The notes: generated from the letters alone by a model not told the origin. DNA of 64,000 nt from Gracilimonas mengyeensis (GCF_900182705.1 NZ_FXTP01000004.1:62001-126000), one strand, 5' to 3'; counted from the stretch's first letter, positions 8,784 through 17,670 are shown. Program-made: numbers and translations.

Positions 8784-8810
8784 GCATATACGCTAAGAAC
8801 TAAGTCCCCG

Positions 8811-8842
8811 AATCCTGCTCCGTAAAACGGGCAGGATTTTTT
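8811..8842 (+). terminator. Intrinsic terminator of the beta-barrel gene
   Basis: A stem pairs AATCCTGC with GCAGGATT (plus two inner pairs) around CGTAAAAC and is followed by seven T residues. Confidence 0.85.
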
Positions 8843-8887
8843 TATTTTGAGTGATCTTGTTCTATGGATTCACAAATGTATTAGTTC

Positions 8888-9451
8888 ATGAAAGAGTATT
8901 TGAAGGCACTCGATATTCTCACCAATAAGGAGATTGGCCAGTTATGGTCTTTAACTAAACACCGGCGACTGGAAAAGGGCGAGTATTTTATCCGGGAAAA
9001 ACAGGTATGCCGGGAAGTGGTATTTGTTGAAAAGGGAATACTGCGTTCATATTACACCGATAGTGAAGGAGAAGAGATTACCTATTGTATCACTTTTTCA
9101 AAACGGTTTATGACAGCTTATTCCTCACTGATCACCGGCAGTCCGACCCCGGAAAACATACAAGCTGTGACAGACGCCAAATTGAGGGTGATACAAAAGA
9201 AGGAATTTGAGAAACTTGAAAATGAGAGCGCGAACTGGATCAGGTTGCAAAAGTTTTTTGCCGAACAGGAATACTTGGCGATGGAAGAGCGGGTGTTTTC
9301 GTATCAAAAAACTGACGCACGCCAGCGCTATCAGAAGCTGGTAAAAGAACACCCGGATTATTTGCAGGAGATACCCTTGCAATATCTTGCCTCATATTTG
9401 GGGATAACACCCCGTCACCTCAGCCGAATACGCAGTGAAGTGGTTTTATAG
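8888..9451 (+). CDS. Crp/Fnr-family transcriptional regulator
   Basis: The protein has an N-terminal cyclic-nucleotide-binding-like beta roll (about residues 15-120, with FIREKQVCREVVFVEKG) and a short C-terminal helix-turn-helix (LQYLASYLGITPRHLSRIRSE). At 187 residues it belongs to the compact Bacteroidota Crp subgroup that lacks the canonical cAMP-contact residues. The NAD(P)H:quinone-oxidoreductase-like gene begins about 80 bases downstream in the same direction. Such regulator/oxidoreductase pairs usually respond to redox or electrophile stress (inference). Confidence 0.85.
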   Translation: MKEYLKALDILTNKEIGQLWSLTKHRRLEKGEYFIREKQVCREVVFVEKGILRSYYTDSEGEEITYCITFSKRFMTAYSSLITGSPTPENIQAVTDAKLRVIQKKEFEKLENESANWIRLQKFFAEQEYLAMEERVFSYQKTDARQRYQKLVKEHPDYLQEIPLQYLASYLGITPRHLSRIRSEVVL

Positions 9452-9533
9452 ACATATGTCCTGTGGGAATTAAGATGGTCGCACTAAGTTGCTGATGAAC
9501 GTAAAGAAAGCAACCAAAAGAAGACATCAATCC

Positions 9534-10112
9534 ATGAAAAACATTCTCATTATCAACGGTCATCCCTCTCCGGATAGTTATAATCATGCTCTTGCAGAAG
9601 CTTATAAAACAGGAGCTTTAGAGGCCGGCGCAGGCATTCAACAAATCGAAGTGGGAAAGCTGGATTTTGACCCCAATTTAAAATTCGGATACAAGAAACG
9701 AATGGAACTTGAACCAGATCTACAAGAAGCTCGTGAGAAGATCAAACAGGCCGATCATTTGGTTTGGGTGCATCCGGTTTGGTGGGGTGGATTACCGGCA
9801 CTGCTAAAAGGCTTTATAGACCGGATATTTTTACCTGGCTTTGCATTTAAGTATCGGGAAGATTCTCCCTGGTGGGATAAATACCTGAAAGGGAAAACAG
9901 CGCGCATAATTACTACCATGGATCAGCCCGGATGGTTTTACCGTTTGTTTTTTGGAAGCCCCAGCATAAAAGCGCTAAAAAAAAGTACGTTACAATTTTG
10001 CGGGATAAAACCGGTGAGGGTGAGTTATGTGGGGAGTATTAAAGCATCCGACGAAAAGCAAAGAGAGAAGTGGTTGAGCAAAATGTACCGCTTGGGAAAG
10101 AAACAAAAGTAG
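9534..10112 (+). CDS. NAD(P)H-dependent flavin oxidoreductase, flavodoxin-2 fold (quinone reductase-like)
   Basis: A reductase of about 192 residues in the NQO1/KefF group. It has the FMN/FAD-binding start ILIINGHPSPDSYNHAL, the signature WVHPVWWGGLPALLKGFIDR and the later GF-FKY segment. These enzymes make two-electron reductions of quinones or nitro compounds using NAD(P)H. The ATG at 9534 is preferred because the extra upstream 15 residues are basic and precede the fold. It is probably controlled by the upstream Crp-like gene. An alternative role as a KefF-type ancillary subunit is unlikely because no K+ efflux gene is nearby. Confidence 0.85.
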   Translation: MKNILIINGHPSPDSYNHALAEAYKTGALEAGAGIQQIEVGKLDFDPNLKFGYKKRMELEPDLQEAREKIKQADHLVWVHPVWWGGLPALLKGFIDRIFLPGFAFKYREDSPWWDKYLKGKTARIITTMDQPGWFYRLFFGSPSIKALKKSTLQFCGIKPVRVSYVGSIKASDEKQREKWLSKMYRLGKKQK

Positions 10113-10324
10113 GATATAATGAAACCGAGTGATAGGAAAAGGAAGAAGCAATGGAAACAGCTCCCCAAACTAAATGGGAGGGATATATCCGGGATTGGCT
10201 TTTAGTTTTAATCCTATAATTATTCTATTTTAGTTAGCCGTTCAGTAATGGACGGTGTTGCTTTGTTGTTGAGACTGGTACTTAATTAAATCTCATTCTC
10301 ACCATTATAAAAATTCAAAAATAG

Positions 10325-11254
10325 ATGTCAGAAATTGTACTTCCTGAAGTTGAATTAAATATTTATTCACCTAAGGATCCCACCGAAGTCACCGTAGTAG
10401 AAAACTATATTTGTACACAGGAAAGCAGCCCCAATTTTGTACGCCATGTAACCTTTGATGTATCCGGCACCGATCTGGAAGGCCGGGTACGGGTAGGTCA
10501 GTCGATAGGTATATTGCCGCCTGGACAAAATGAAAAGGGGCGGCCTCACAAACTTAGATTGTATTCTGTGTCCTCGCCTACCAAAGGAGAGGATGGAAAA
10601 TCTCATCTTATTTCCACCACGGTAAAGCGTACTATTGAAGAACTTGAAGATGGCAGTTTGTATACCGGCATTTGCTCAAATTATCTGGCAGATCTCAAAC
10701 CCGGAGAAAAAGTACAAGCCACAGGGCCCAGTGGTAAGCGGTTTTTGATGCCGGAAAATGCCAAAGATTTCAATTATGTGTTTTTTGCCACGGGTACCGG
10801 AATCGCTCCCTTTCGCGGAATGATTAAGGAATTGTTTGAAGATGATGATTTTGAAGGGCAGGTAGCCTTGGTTTTTGGCTGTCCATATCGCACAGATTTA
10901 ATCTATCCGGATTATTTCAGGGAGATGGAAGCCAAACACGAGAATTTCCAGTATATCACCTGTGTCTCAAGGGAAGACCGCCGGGCTGACGGTTCCAAAA
11001 AATATGTGCAAACTTCTATTGAAGATTGCCAGGATCAGCTCAATCCCATTTTTGAGCAGGAGAATACGCTCATTTATATTTGTGGGTTGAAAGGGATGGA
11101 AACCGGTATTTATCAAAATCTGGCCCGGGGCGGTTTTAAAGAATACCTGGTTATCAAAGGGGATTTTGCCAAGCTGCATCCAGACGATTGGGATTGGGAA
11201 GAAATGCGGCGCAACGTTAAACCCGGCGCCCGTACGTTTGAAGAGGTGTATTAA
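10325..11254 (+). CDS. Plant-type ferredoxin-NADP(H) reductase
   Basis: A 309-residue FAD enzyme moving electrons between NADP(H) and ferredoxin or flavodoxin. The FAD-binding barrel carries RLYSVSSP and the GICSNYLADLKPG segment. The NADP domain has GTGIAPFRGM, VFGCPYRTDLIY and the YICGLKGME motif. The C-terminus ends in an aromatic (EEVY), as in plastid-type FNRs where the terminal Tyr stacks on the flavin. It resembles FNRs of cyanobacteria and plants more than bacterial thioredoxin-reductase-like ones. It is monocistronic, with a bidirectional terminator after it. Confidence 0.9.
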   Translation: MSEIVLPEVELNIYSPKDPTEVTVVENYICTQESSPNFVRHVTFDVSGTDLEGRVRVGQSIGILPPGQNEKGRPHKLRLYSVSSPTKGEDGKSHLISTTVKRTIEELEDGSLYTGICSNYLADLKPGEKVQATGPSGKRFLMPENAKDFNYVFFATGTGIAPFRGMIKELFEDDDFEGQVALVFGCPYRTDLIYPDYFREMEAKHENFQYITCVSREDRRADGSKKYVQTSIEDCQDQLNPIFEQENTLIYICGLKGMETGIYQNLARGGFKEYLVIKGDFAKLHPDDWDWEEMRRNVKPGARTFEEVY

Positions 11255-11280
11255 TTTCTTCAAATTAGAGTATAGAATAA

Positions 11281-11312
11281 AAGGAGCAATGATTAATCAT
11301 TGCTCCTTTTTT
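11281..11312. terminator. Bidirectional intrinsic terminator
   Basis: AAGGAGCAATGAT and its complement form a near-perfect stem followed by T6 on the plus strand and preceded by an A-run. It serves the convergent FNR and DUF502 genes. Confidence 0.85.
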
Positions 11313-11336
11313 GTTTAGGGATATCAGAATCAGGCT

Positions 11337-11915
11337 TTACGATTGAATCCGGGTAACTCCGCCGGAAACTACAAACCGCATAAAGTTGGTTGGATCGGTT
11401 TTAATGCGCGTTACCTTTTCACGGGGTACGATGTATAAATTTCCTGAAAAGTTGTAGGAATGTGGACAGTACACGGCCACTTCATCTTTAAGACCAAAGT
11501 GTTCCAGCGATTCCTCGGTGATAAAACCAAACCGTTTCATGCCTGCAGGCTCACTGAATTCTACATATACGGGTTTGTTGAACTTCTTTCGGTCTCCCAC
11601 AAAAGCCTCCGTCAAATCTTTGAGGGAAGAATACACAATGTTGAAAATGGGCGTTTTGGTCAGCAGCTTTTCAAAAAAGTACACTACGGGTTTAACGAAT
11701 GTACGAGTGATCAAAAAGCCGAAAAAAGTAATCAGTATAAAACCTGCTACGATGCCCAGGCCGGGTATTTGGTATTCATACTCAAACCAGCTGAATAATA
11801 ATTCATTGAAGAAGTCATTCATCCAAATAACAGTTACATACATGAAATAAGCTGTTACTGTAAATGGAAGGATGAGAAGCATCCCCCGCAGAAAATAATT
11901 CAACAGTGTTTTCAT
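11337..11915 (-). CDS. DUF502 family inner-membrane protein
   Basis: A 192-residue protein with two N-terminal membrane helices (LRGMLLILPFTVTAYFMYV and IPGLGIVAGFILITFFGFLIT), followed by the conserved DUF502 soluble part with TPIFNIVYSSLKDL and the terminal GG. The family is widespread and uncharacterised; it is often annotated as a LIV-type or COR-like membrane protein. It is single here and ends against the terminator shared with the FNR gene. Confidence 0.85.
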   Translation of the reverse strand: MKTLLNYFLRGMLLILPFTVTAYFMYVTVIWMNDFFNELLFSWFEYEYQIPGLGIVAGFILITFFGFLITRTFVKPVVYFFEKLLTKTPIFNIVYSSLKDLTEAFVGDRKKFNKPVYVEFSEPAGMKRFGFITEESLEHFGLKDEVAVYCPHSYNFSGNLYIVPREKVTRIKTDPTNFMRFVVSGGVTRIQS

Positions 11916-12054
11916 AGGAAAAATTGGTTTTTGCTTAGGAGGGATGAATCTAACAGATAATGGTCATAAATGTCTAAAAAGAAAGAAAATTAGACGGCAA
12001 TTGAACTCATTACACCCGGCCTGAACAATGTACATCTCCTAAGAAGACACTTGG

Positions 12055-12615
12055 TTATGTTGATTGCTCTTTCTTCTCTGCGTATCTAAATAATAATGCG
12101 GCTGTAGTAAACAGAAAGATAAACATACCATTCACTCCAAAAATCTCCAGAACTGAACTACTCGGCACCGATTGCATATTAGTGAGCAAAGCGGCTACCA
12201 AAAGTATTACATGTGCAAAAGACATCGCAATAAGTACGAACATCATCCCATATGCTTTAAAGCGGGTAAAAAGTGATCCCAGAATGCCAATTCCAATCAC
12301 CCCAAAATACAACAGATTAAAAGCATGGTCCTCCGGACCGATAATTCCAACAGCAAGATTGGCCCAAATCAGGAAAAGTGAAGAGCCCAGAGCAAGGCCC
12401 ATAGCAAACCGATACATTTTGTTTTCGGATGTTTTGGTGGCAAGAATAAAGGTGAGTCCTGTGCCAAATAGAAGGGAACCGGCAATAACAAAATCACTGA
12501 GCGTCCATACAACCTCGTTGGTAAATTGCATGGCTACCAAAGGAATGAGTAGTACAATGCCTGTGATGAAGGCGAGATAGATAACAGGTCGGGATATGCT
12601 TTGAGATGTATTCAT
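12055..12615 (-). CDS. Hypothetical multi-pass membrane protein
   Basis: Unrecognised. The 186 residues form about six membrane helices; a conserved-looking NLAVGIIGPEDHAFN loop lies between helices three and four. It is the last gene of a co-directional membrane-protein cluster and has its own copy of the paired AAAGTACTTT operator upstream, so it is probably controlled by the winged-helix protein encoded at 12887-13186. Confidence 0.7.
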   Translation of the reverse strand: MNTSQSISRPVIYLAFITGIVLLIPLVAMQFTNEVVWTLSDFVIAGSLLFGTGLTFILATKTSENKMYRFAMGLALGSSLFLIWANLAVGIIGPEDHAFNLLYFGVIGIGILGSLFTRFKAYGMMFVLIAMSFAHVILLVAALLTNMQSVPSSSVLEIFGVNGMFIFLFTTAALLFRYAEKKEQST

Positions 12616-12645
12616 GGCTAATATTAAGTTAGGGGTTGTTTATTG

Positions 12646-12669
12646 AAAGTACTTTTAATTGCAAAGTAG
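12646..12669. promoter_or_regulatory. Paired GTAC operator, copy 1
   Basis: AAAGTACTTTT (GTAC core at 12649) is followed 17 bases later by AAAGTAG (core at 12666). The same 17-base core spacing occurs at 13801/13818 before the other transcription unit of this cluster. The site lies about 30 bases before the ATG at 12615. Confidence 0.6.
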
Positions 12670-12689
12670 TTAGGTAAATTTTTTTGGGA

Positions 12690-12884
12690 TTATTCTATTT
12701 CAGAACGGTGGCTTCTTTTACGGAAGTACATCCAGCAGATACCGGTCAGTATCAATAGCAAAGGAAGGGCACCCGGTTCGCTTTCGGTTAATATCATATA
12801 GGTCAAAAGTAAAAAGCCTGTTAAAGTGGTTAAGAATGCTGGTACCCAGCGTATATTTCTTCTCAAAGAGGTCAGATATTTCAT
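12690..12884 (-). CDS. Small two-helix membrane protein
   Basis: A 64-residue protein with two hydrophobic segments (VPAFLTTLTGFLLLTYMIL and GALPLLLILTGICWMYF) and basic ends. Its start lies two bases after the stop of the winged-helix regulator, so it is translationally coupled to it. Unrecognised; probably an accessory of the cluster's membrane protein. Confidence 0.65.
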   Translation of the reverse strand: MKYLTSLRRNIRWVPAFLTTLTGFLLLTYMILTESEPGALPLLLILTGICWMYFRKRSHRSEIE

Positions 12885-12886
12885 GT

Positions 12887-13186
12887 TTATTTTCGTGCGT
12901 TAATGATGGTTTCGAGTACTTTTAAGTGATCATCGAAGGCTTTTTTGCCTTCTTTAGTCATGGAGTATTTGGTGTTGGGCTTGTTGTCGATAAAGGATTT
13001 CTCTACTTCGATAAACCCTTCCTTTTCCAGCTTTTTAATGTGGGTAGCCAGGTTGCCGTCGGTTACATCCAGGAATTCCTTCAGGGCGGTAAAATCAAGG
13101 GTATCGTTTACCGCCAGGGCCGACATAATGCCTAGCCTGACCCGGCTTTCAAATGCTTTATGTAAATCATCAAAGGATACTTTCAT
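12887..13186 (-). CDS. Winged-helix transcriptional regulator (HTH_34 / MarR-ArsR-like)
   Basis: A 99-residue single-domain regulator. The family hallmarks are DLHKAFESRVRLGIMSAL at the start, the recognition region EFLDVTDGNLATHIKKLEKEG, and the wing IDNKPNTKYSMTKEGKKAF. Members of this family usually sit in operons with small multi-pass membrane proteins, as here. Upstream and downstream spacings are 3 and 2 bases, so it is one operon unit. The two paired GTAC sites bordering the cluster are the natural candidates for its binding sites. Confidence 0.88.
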   Translation of the reverse strand: MKVSFDDLHKAFESRVRLGIMSALAVNDTLDFTALKEFLDVTDGNLATHIKKLEKEGFIEVEKSFIDNKPNTKYSMTKEGKKAFDDHLKVLETIINARK

Positions 13187-13189
13187 GCG

Positions 13190-13795
13190 TCACCGCTCGT
13201 ATCTGAAATGCATATAAATTCCATACAAAACATGAACTACTCCGAATCCAATAGCCCAAAACAGAAGTCCATATCCAACAAAAAATGCGTTCAACAATCC
13301 AAGCAACATCTGAACAAAACCCATCACTCTCACTTCTTTGATCGTAAAGTGTCCTGCATTGTATAATGCCAATCCATAAAAGAGGAGGGTGAGTGGGGCA
13401 GCGAGTCCGATTAGTCCATTTGATATCAGGATGAAGATTAAAATTCCGCCCGCAAAAAGAGGTACGGCCATACTAACCAATAGCCGTCTTGATGTAGCAT
13501 TCCAGGCGCTTTCTTCTCTTTTATTGGCTTTTCTACGGGAATCCAGAAGGGCGCTGACTAAGGCAAGCCCCAACACACCTGCAGCTGTCAAAAGTACATT
13601 TATCAAATTAGAGTATGAATAAAAGAATTCATCCGGTCGAAACTTCAAAAGGCTATGAGCAATCCACGCCCCAACCAAAGCGTACGTTCCGGCCAATATC
13701 CCAGCCCAGCCGGAGAGCGACAAAAATTTTGACGAGCGTTCCATCATGGAACGGATCTCGGCGATGTCTTTTAGATAATCCTGTTCTTCTTTCAT
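13190..13795 (-). CDS. Hypothetical four-helix membrane protein of the regulator operon
   Basis: A 201-residue protein with a charged N-terminus (KDIAEIRSMMERSSKF) and four to five membrane helices. The layout is typical of the uncharacterised protein paired with HTH_34 regulators in Bacteroidota. It is the first gene of the operon. The paired operator directly touches its start codon, so binding there would block initiation. Function unknown. Confidence 0.72.
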   Translation of the reverse strand: MKEEQDYLKDIAEIRSMMERSSKFLSLSGWAGILAGTYALVGAWIAHSLLKFRPDEFFYSYSNLINVLLTAAGVLGLALVSALLDSRRKANKREESAWNATSRRLLVSMAVPLFAGGILIFILISNGLIGLAAPLTLLFYGLALYNAGHFTIKEVRVMGFVQMLLGLLNAFFVGYGLLFWAIGFGVVHVLYGIYMHFRYER

Positions 13796-13824
13796 AAAAA
13801 GTACTTTTTATTTAAAAGTACATT
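13796..13824. promoter_or_regulatory. Paired GTAC operator, copy 2
   Basis: AAAAAGTACTTTTT (13796-13809) is a perfect 14-bp palindrome adjoining the start codon. AAAAGTACATT follows, with its GTAC core 17 bases from the first, the same spacing as copy 1. Confidence 0.65.
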
Positions 13825-13855
13825 GAGAAAATGATTAATACAACATGTCTAAAAA

Positions 13856-14051
13856 ATTTTATGAACATTGAACACTGAGTGCAGAAGTTCTAAGGTCTTT
13901 CCTGCGGATTCAGGAATCTAAATGGTTGAATCACGGATTAGGTGGATTTATGGATTGCACGGATTTACTTCTACTCAAAATCTAAAAAAACATGCTAAGA
14001 TCGGCATGTTCATTTTGTCTTGATACAAAACGAACCAAAAGATCAAGGCGG
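13856..14051. repeat. Intergenic dispersed-repeat tract (GGATT series and TTTTGTCTTGATAC element)
   Basis: No gene is visible. At 13921-13970 a run of CGGATT/GGATT words at 8-9 base spacing matches similar tracts at 14448, 17855 and 18160. Around 14010-14048 lies a CATTTTGTCTTGATACAAAA-type sequence that I recall as common between genes in Bacteroidota (recollection, not checked). Confidence 0.5.
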
Positions 14052-14198
14052 TAGAATTTTGTCAGGCGTTCGCAGTGATTTGCTGTATAATTCCAATGGT
14101 CCATCTCTTTTCGTAATTATTTTGAACTCCGGGCCGGTATGGAATTATACCCCTTCGGGACGCTGCATCACTGCTCACTTAATCCTGTCAAAATTCTA
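14052..14198. repeat. Long imperfect fold-back repeat
   Basis: TAGAATTTTGTCAGG..GCAGTGAT..TATAATTCCA on the left (14052-14095) is matched in inverted order by TGGAATTATA..ATCACTGC..CCTGTCAAAATTCTA on the right (14140-14198). The element spans about 147 bases and has no coding capacity. It could be a small non-autonomous mobile element or a structured transcript. Confidence 0.5.
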
Positions 14199-14230
14199 AG
14201 GCCAGAGCATGGATATAGTTGAAGCTTCCC

Positions 14231-14390
14231 GACTCCGTAGGAGTCAAATGTAGGTAGCACCGGGTAAGCCCGAAAGATGTTTTATTAGCCCCGATGTATG
14301 CCGGGCGCAACCCGGGGTAAATAATGCAAAAGTAGAACAATTTTTGCCCGGATTGTTTATGGGCGAAGGGTGGGTATCAAAAATTGGGCT
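14231..14390. repeat. 160-nt multi-hairpin element, copy A
   Basis: It starts with a GACTCC..GGAGTC hairpin, contains CCGGGTAAGCCCG and GCCGGGCGCAACCCGGGG, and closes with CAATTTTTG..CAAAAATTG in inverted arrangement. Two further copies of almost identical length lie at 17901 and 18208. The rest of this stretch up to 14520 holds only a GGATT-type tract. Confidence 0.7.
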
Positions 14391-14520
14391 CGTATTATGA
14401 TATCATCACAAAAGTCATTCCTGCGAAGACAGGAACCTTATTGTTCGAACCGCTGATTAAGCGGATTATAAGATTACACGGATTTTTTGCAATCAGCTAA
14501 TTATAAAATCAAAGTTGAGC

Positions 14521-16173
14521 TTACAAAGAAACTCCCCGTTTCCATGGAATAAAGTCATCCTGATTAAGCAGCTGGGCTTTGGTTTTGATACGACCACTGG
14601 CCAACTCAATAATGTAATCCAAAATCTCTTCACCCATTTCTTCAATGGTTTTTTCTCCTTTGATGACCGGACCGGTATCAATGTCGATTATATCAGGCAT
14701 GCGCTCGGCAAGCTGACTGTTGGAAGACACTTTACCAACAGGAGCCACGGGATTACCGGTAGGCGTTCCCAGTCCGGTGGTAAACAAGATGATGTTGGCG
14801 CCCGATCCCGCCATGGCCGTGGTACTTTCCACATCGTTGCCGGGTGTACAGAGGAGGTTTAAACCGGGCTCGCGTACCTGTTCGGTATAATCCAGGACGG
14901 CTTTGACAGGGGAGGTGCCTCCTTTTTTGGCAGCACCAGCAGATTTCATGGCATCGGTGATGAGCCCGTCTTTGATATTGCCCGGAGAAGGATTCATATC
15001 AAAACCGGAACCGGAGGCTTCGGCGGCATCAGAATAACGTTGCATAAGATCCACAAACTTTTCGGCCATCTCTTTGCTGGTGGTGCGGTCGATGAGTTCT
15101 TGCTCCACCCCACACAATTCAGGGAATTCTGAAAGAATAACCGATCCACCCAGCGCCGTTATCAAATCGCCGGCATGACCTACCGCGGGGTTGGCTGAAA
15201 TACCGGAGAATCCATCCGAACCGCCGCACTCCATACCAATGGTGAGTTTGGAAAGAGGAGCAGGTTTACGTTCATTCTTGTTGGCTTCAACCAATCCCAA
15301 AAAAGTATCACGGATGGCAGAGGTCAGCATTTCATATTCGGTACCACTTTGTTGCTGCTCGTAAATGTAAAGTGGTTTCTGAAGATCGGAAGTCAGGTCG
15401 GCAATTTTCTCTTCCAGGATTTCAATCTGGGCATTTTGGCAGCCGAGACTTAATACCGTTGCGCCCGCCACGTTGGGGTGATAAATATAACCGGCCAGCA
15501 GAGCACATAGCGCTTCAGAATCCTGCCGGATGCCACCACAGCCACCTTCATGGGTCAAAAACTTGATGCCATCTACATTGGGAAACAGCGGATCAGGATC
15601 ACTTAGCTCACTTTTTGCCGGCGGTTCTGTCATGTTTTTGATGACATCCGTTTTGCCATCCTTATACAGCTGTACCAGGTCGGCCACATACTTTTCATAC
15701 ACATCGCTGGTGGCGTATCCCAACTCCTTCATAAAAGCATTTTTGATGGTGTTCACATTACGGTTCTCGCAAAACACCAGCGGAACTACCAGCCAGTAAT
15801 TGGCTGTCCCTACTTGTCCGTCTGGGCGATGATAACCCATAAATTCCTTGTCTTTCCAGCGACTTACATCCGGTGCCTGCCATTCACTTCCGGAGGTTTC
15901 CAAAGAGTAAGAAGACACTTCGTGTCGGGTATTTTCCGTAGTTAGTACGCCCCCGGCAGGTATTTCCTCGGTGACAGTTCCCACCAAAGATCCGTACATG
16001 TACACCTTATCTTCAGCCTTGAGGTCTTTGAGTGCCAGTTTGTGCTTAGCGGGGACGTCTTTCCGGATGATAATATCCGACCCATTGTGCTGCACCACAT
16101 CCCCGGCTTGAAGGTCAGTAAGTGCTACCAGCAGGTTATCATTCGGATGAATTTGTAAGGTCTTGTTAGCCAT
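14521..16173 (-). CDS. uxaA: Altronate dehydratase (UxaA family)
   Basis: Converts D-altronate to 2-keto-3-deoxygluconate in galacturonate breakdown. The 550 residues give an N-terminal SAF domain (about 1-95) followed by the large dehydratase domain with GYHRPDGQVGTANYW, THEGGCGG, LSLGCQNAQ, GMECGGSDGFSG and FTTGLGTPTG; the conserved cysteines are expected metal ligands. Length and domain order suit full-length UxaA, not the split galactarate dehydratase form. The gene starts 48 bases after the stop of uxaB in the same direction, so the two form one operon. Other pathway genes (uxaC, kdgK, eda) are not in this window. Confidence 0.92.
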   Translation of the reverse strand: MANKTLQIHPNDNLLVALTDLQAGDVVQHNGSDIIIRKDVPAKHKLALKDLKAEDKVYMYGSLVGTVTEEIPAGGVLTTENTRHEVSSYSLETSGSEWQAPDVSRWKDKEFMGYHRPDGQVGTANYWLVVPLVFCENRNVNTIKNAFMKELGYATSDVYEKYVADLVQLYKDGKTDVIKNMTEPPAKSELSDPDPLFPNVDGIKFLTHEGGCGGIRQDSEALCALLAGYIYHPNVAGATVLSLGCQNAQIEILEEKIADLTSDLQKPLYIYEQQQSGTEYEMLTSAIRDTFLGLVEANKNERKPAPLSKLTIGMECGGSDGFSGISANPAVGHAGDLITALGGSVILSEFPELCGVEQELIDRTTSKEMAEKFVDLMQRYSDAAEASGSGFDMNPSPGNIKDGLITDAMKSAGAAKKGGTSPVKAVLDYTEQVREPGLNLLCTPGNDVESTTAMAGSGANIILFTTGLGTPTGNPVAPVGKVSSNSQLAERMPDIIDIDTGPVIKGEKTIEEMGEEILDYIIELASGRIKTKAQLLNQDDFIPWKRGVSL

Positions 16174-16221
16174 GATTGTTAGCTATCTGTCTGATAAAGT
16201 TTAAATTCTAATGTGAGGATG

Positions 16222-17670
16222 TTATTGCACATCTTCGCTAAGGGTACTATTGACGCCTTTCTCGTCAATCAGCTGCAAGTAGTTGGTAACCATATCGTTT
16301 AGTCCGTCAATTTCGGTAAGATCTTGATCCCAAAATGCCGTATGACTAAGAACGGTTTGCGCTACCTTGCTGTGATCGCCGCTTTCCCAGGCTTTCTGGA
16401 CGAAAGAAACCACATCTTCACCATCATTAATAGGCGTATCTTCTCCTTCCCAGCTTCCTTTATAAAAGCGAATGAGGGCGGCTAAAGCAAAAGTGAGTCG
16501 CTTCGGAATCTCTCCTTTCTGGGCATGATATTGCAGCAAGGAGGGAAGCACTCTTACTTTGTATTTAGAAACAGAATTCAAGGCAATGGCACTGAGCTCA
16601 TGCTTGATATATGGATTCTCAAATCGCTCTAAAATATCTTTAGCAAAGCTTTCCAGCTCCTCTACCGACATATCCATATCAAGGGAAGGGATGATTTCTT
16701 CAAATAATTCCTTTTCCAAATAGGGGCCCACTTGTTCATGATCCATGGCTTCTTTAACCGTTCTCGCTCCGGCAAGATATCCCACCGGAACCATGCTGGT
16801 GTGCAGGCCATTCAGGATGCGCACTTTTCGGGTGCGATAAACCGACAGGTCATCCACAAATTTTACATTCAGGCCTGCTTTGTCAAAAGGGAGTTTTTGC
16901 TGGATTGATTCTGGCCCCTCAATCACCCACAGGTGGAAAAATTCCCCATTCACTACCAATTGATCATCGTAGCCAATCTCGGCATGGATTTCCTCCAGGT
17001 TGTCTTTCGGAAAGCCCGGTACAATACGATCAACCAGTGTGTTGCAGAACGTGATATCATTATTAATCCAATCTTTAAAAGCCGCTTCGGTCTCCCATAG
17101 ATCAGCGTATTGAAGCACATATTTTTTAAGATTATCGCCGTTTTTATCAATTAGCTCACATGGAATGATAACCGGTGCTTTGTCGGAGGCCCCATCAAAA
17201 TGCTTGTACCGGTGATGAAGCAAAGCCGTAAGCTTGGCGGGAAAGCTGTTGGGGATGGTTTCATAATCGGTGTCGTTTTCATCAAAAGCAATGCCCGCTT
17301 CGGTAGTATTGGAAACAATAAATTCCAGGTCGGGATTTTCTCCCAGTTCCAGAAACCCTTTGTAATCTTCATAGGGATTCATCCCGCCTTCCACACATTT
17401 AACCAGTTCAATGCTGGAAATAGGTTCGCCATCTTTCATGCCCTGCAGCTGCACATGATACAGCCCGTCCTGCTTGTTTAGCAAATCCACCAATCCTTTA
17501 GGAATCGGCTGTACAACCTTGACGGAACCGTTAAAATCAGTCTTTTCATTTACCTTGTCGATCATCCAGTCCACAAAAGCCCTCAGGAAGTTCCCTTCTC
17601 CAAATTGAAGGATCTTTGTTTTCAGATTTTCTGGTCTTGATACCGTTGCGTTATTTAAAGGGTTAGGCAT
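16222..17670 (-). CDS. uxaB: Tagaturonate reductase (altronate oxidoreductase)
   Basis: An NADH-dependent reductase that turns D-tagaturonate into D-altronate, the step before UxaA. It belongs to the long-chain mannitol dehydrogenase family: an N-terminal Rossmann segment LQFGEGNFLRAFVDWMID, and the catalytic region VRILNGLHTSMVPVGYLAG carrying the family's NxxH and preceding basic residues. I start at the ATG at 17670 (MPNPLNN), giving 482 residues, close to the usual ~485; a TTG eleven codons upstream is possible. It is the first gene of the uxaB-uxaA operon. UxaB, not mannonate reductase UxuB, is favoured by the neighbouring UxaA. Confidence 0.9.
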   Translation of the reverse strand: MPNPLNNATVSRPENLKTKILQFGEGNFLRAFVDWMIDKVNEKTDFNGSVKVVQPIPKGLVDLLNKQDGLYHVQLQGMKDGEPISSIELVKCVEGGMNPYEDYKGFLELGENPDLEFIVSNTTEAGIAFDENDTDYETIPNSFPAKLTALLHHRYKHFDGASDKAPVIIPCELIDKNGDNLKKYVLQYADLWETEAAFKDWINNDITFCNTLVDRIVPGFPKDNLEEIHAEIGYDDQLVVNGEFFHLWVIEGPESIQQKLPFDKAGLNVKFVDDLSVYRTRKVRILNGLHTSMVPVGYLAGARTVKEAMDHEQVGPYLEKELFEEIIPSLDMDMSVEELESFAKDILERFENPYIKHELSAIALNSVSKYKVRVLPSLLQYHAQKGEIPKRLTFALAALIRFYKGSWEGEDTPINDGEDVVSFVQKAWESGDHSKVAQTVLSHTAFWDQDLTEIDGLNDMVTNYLQLIDEKGVNSTLSEDVQ

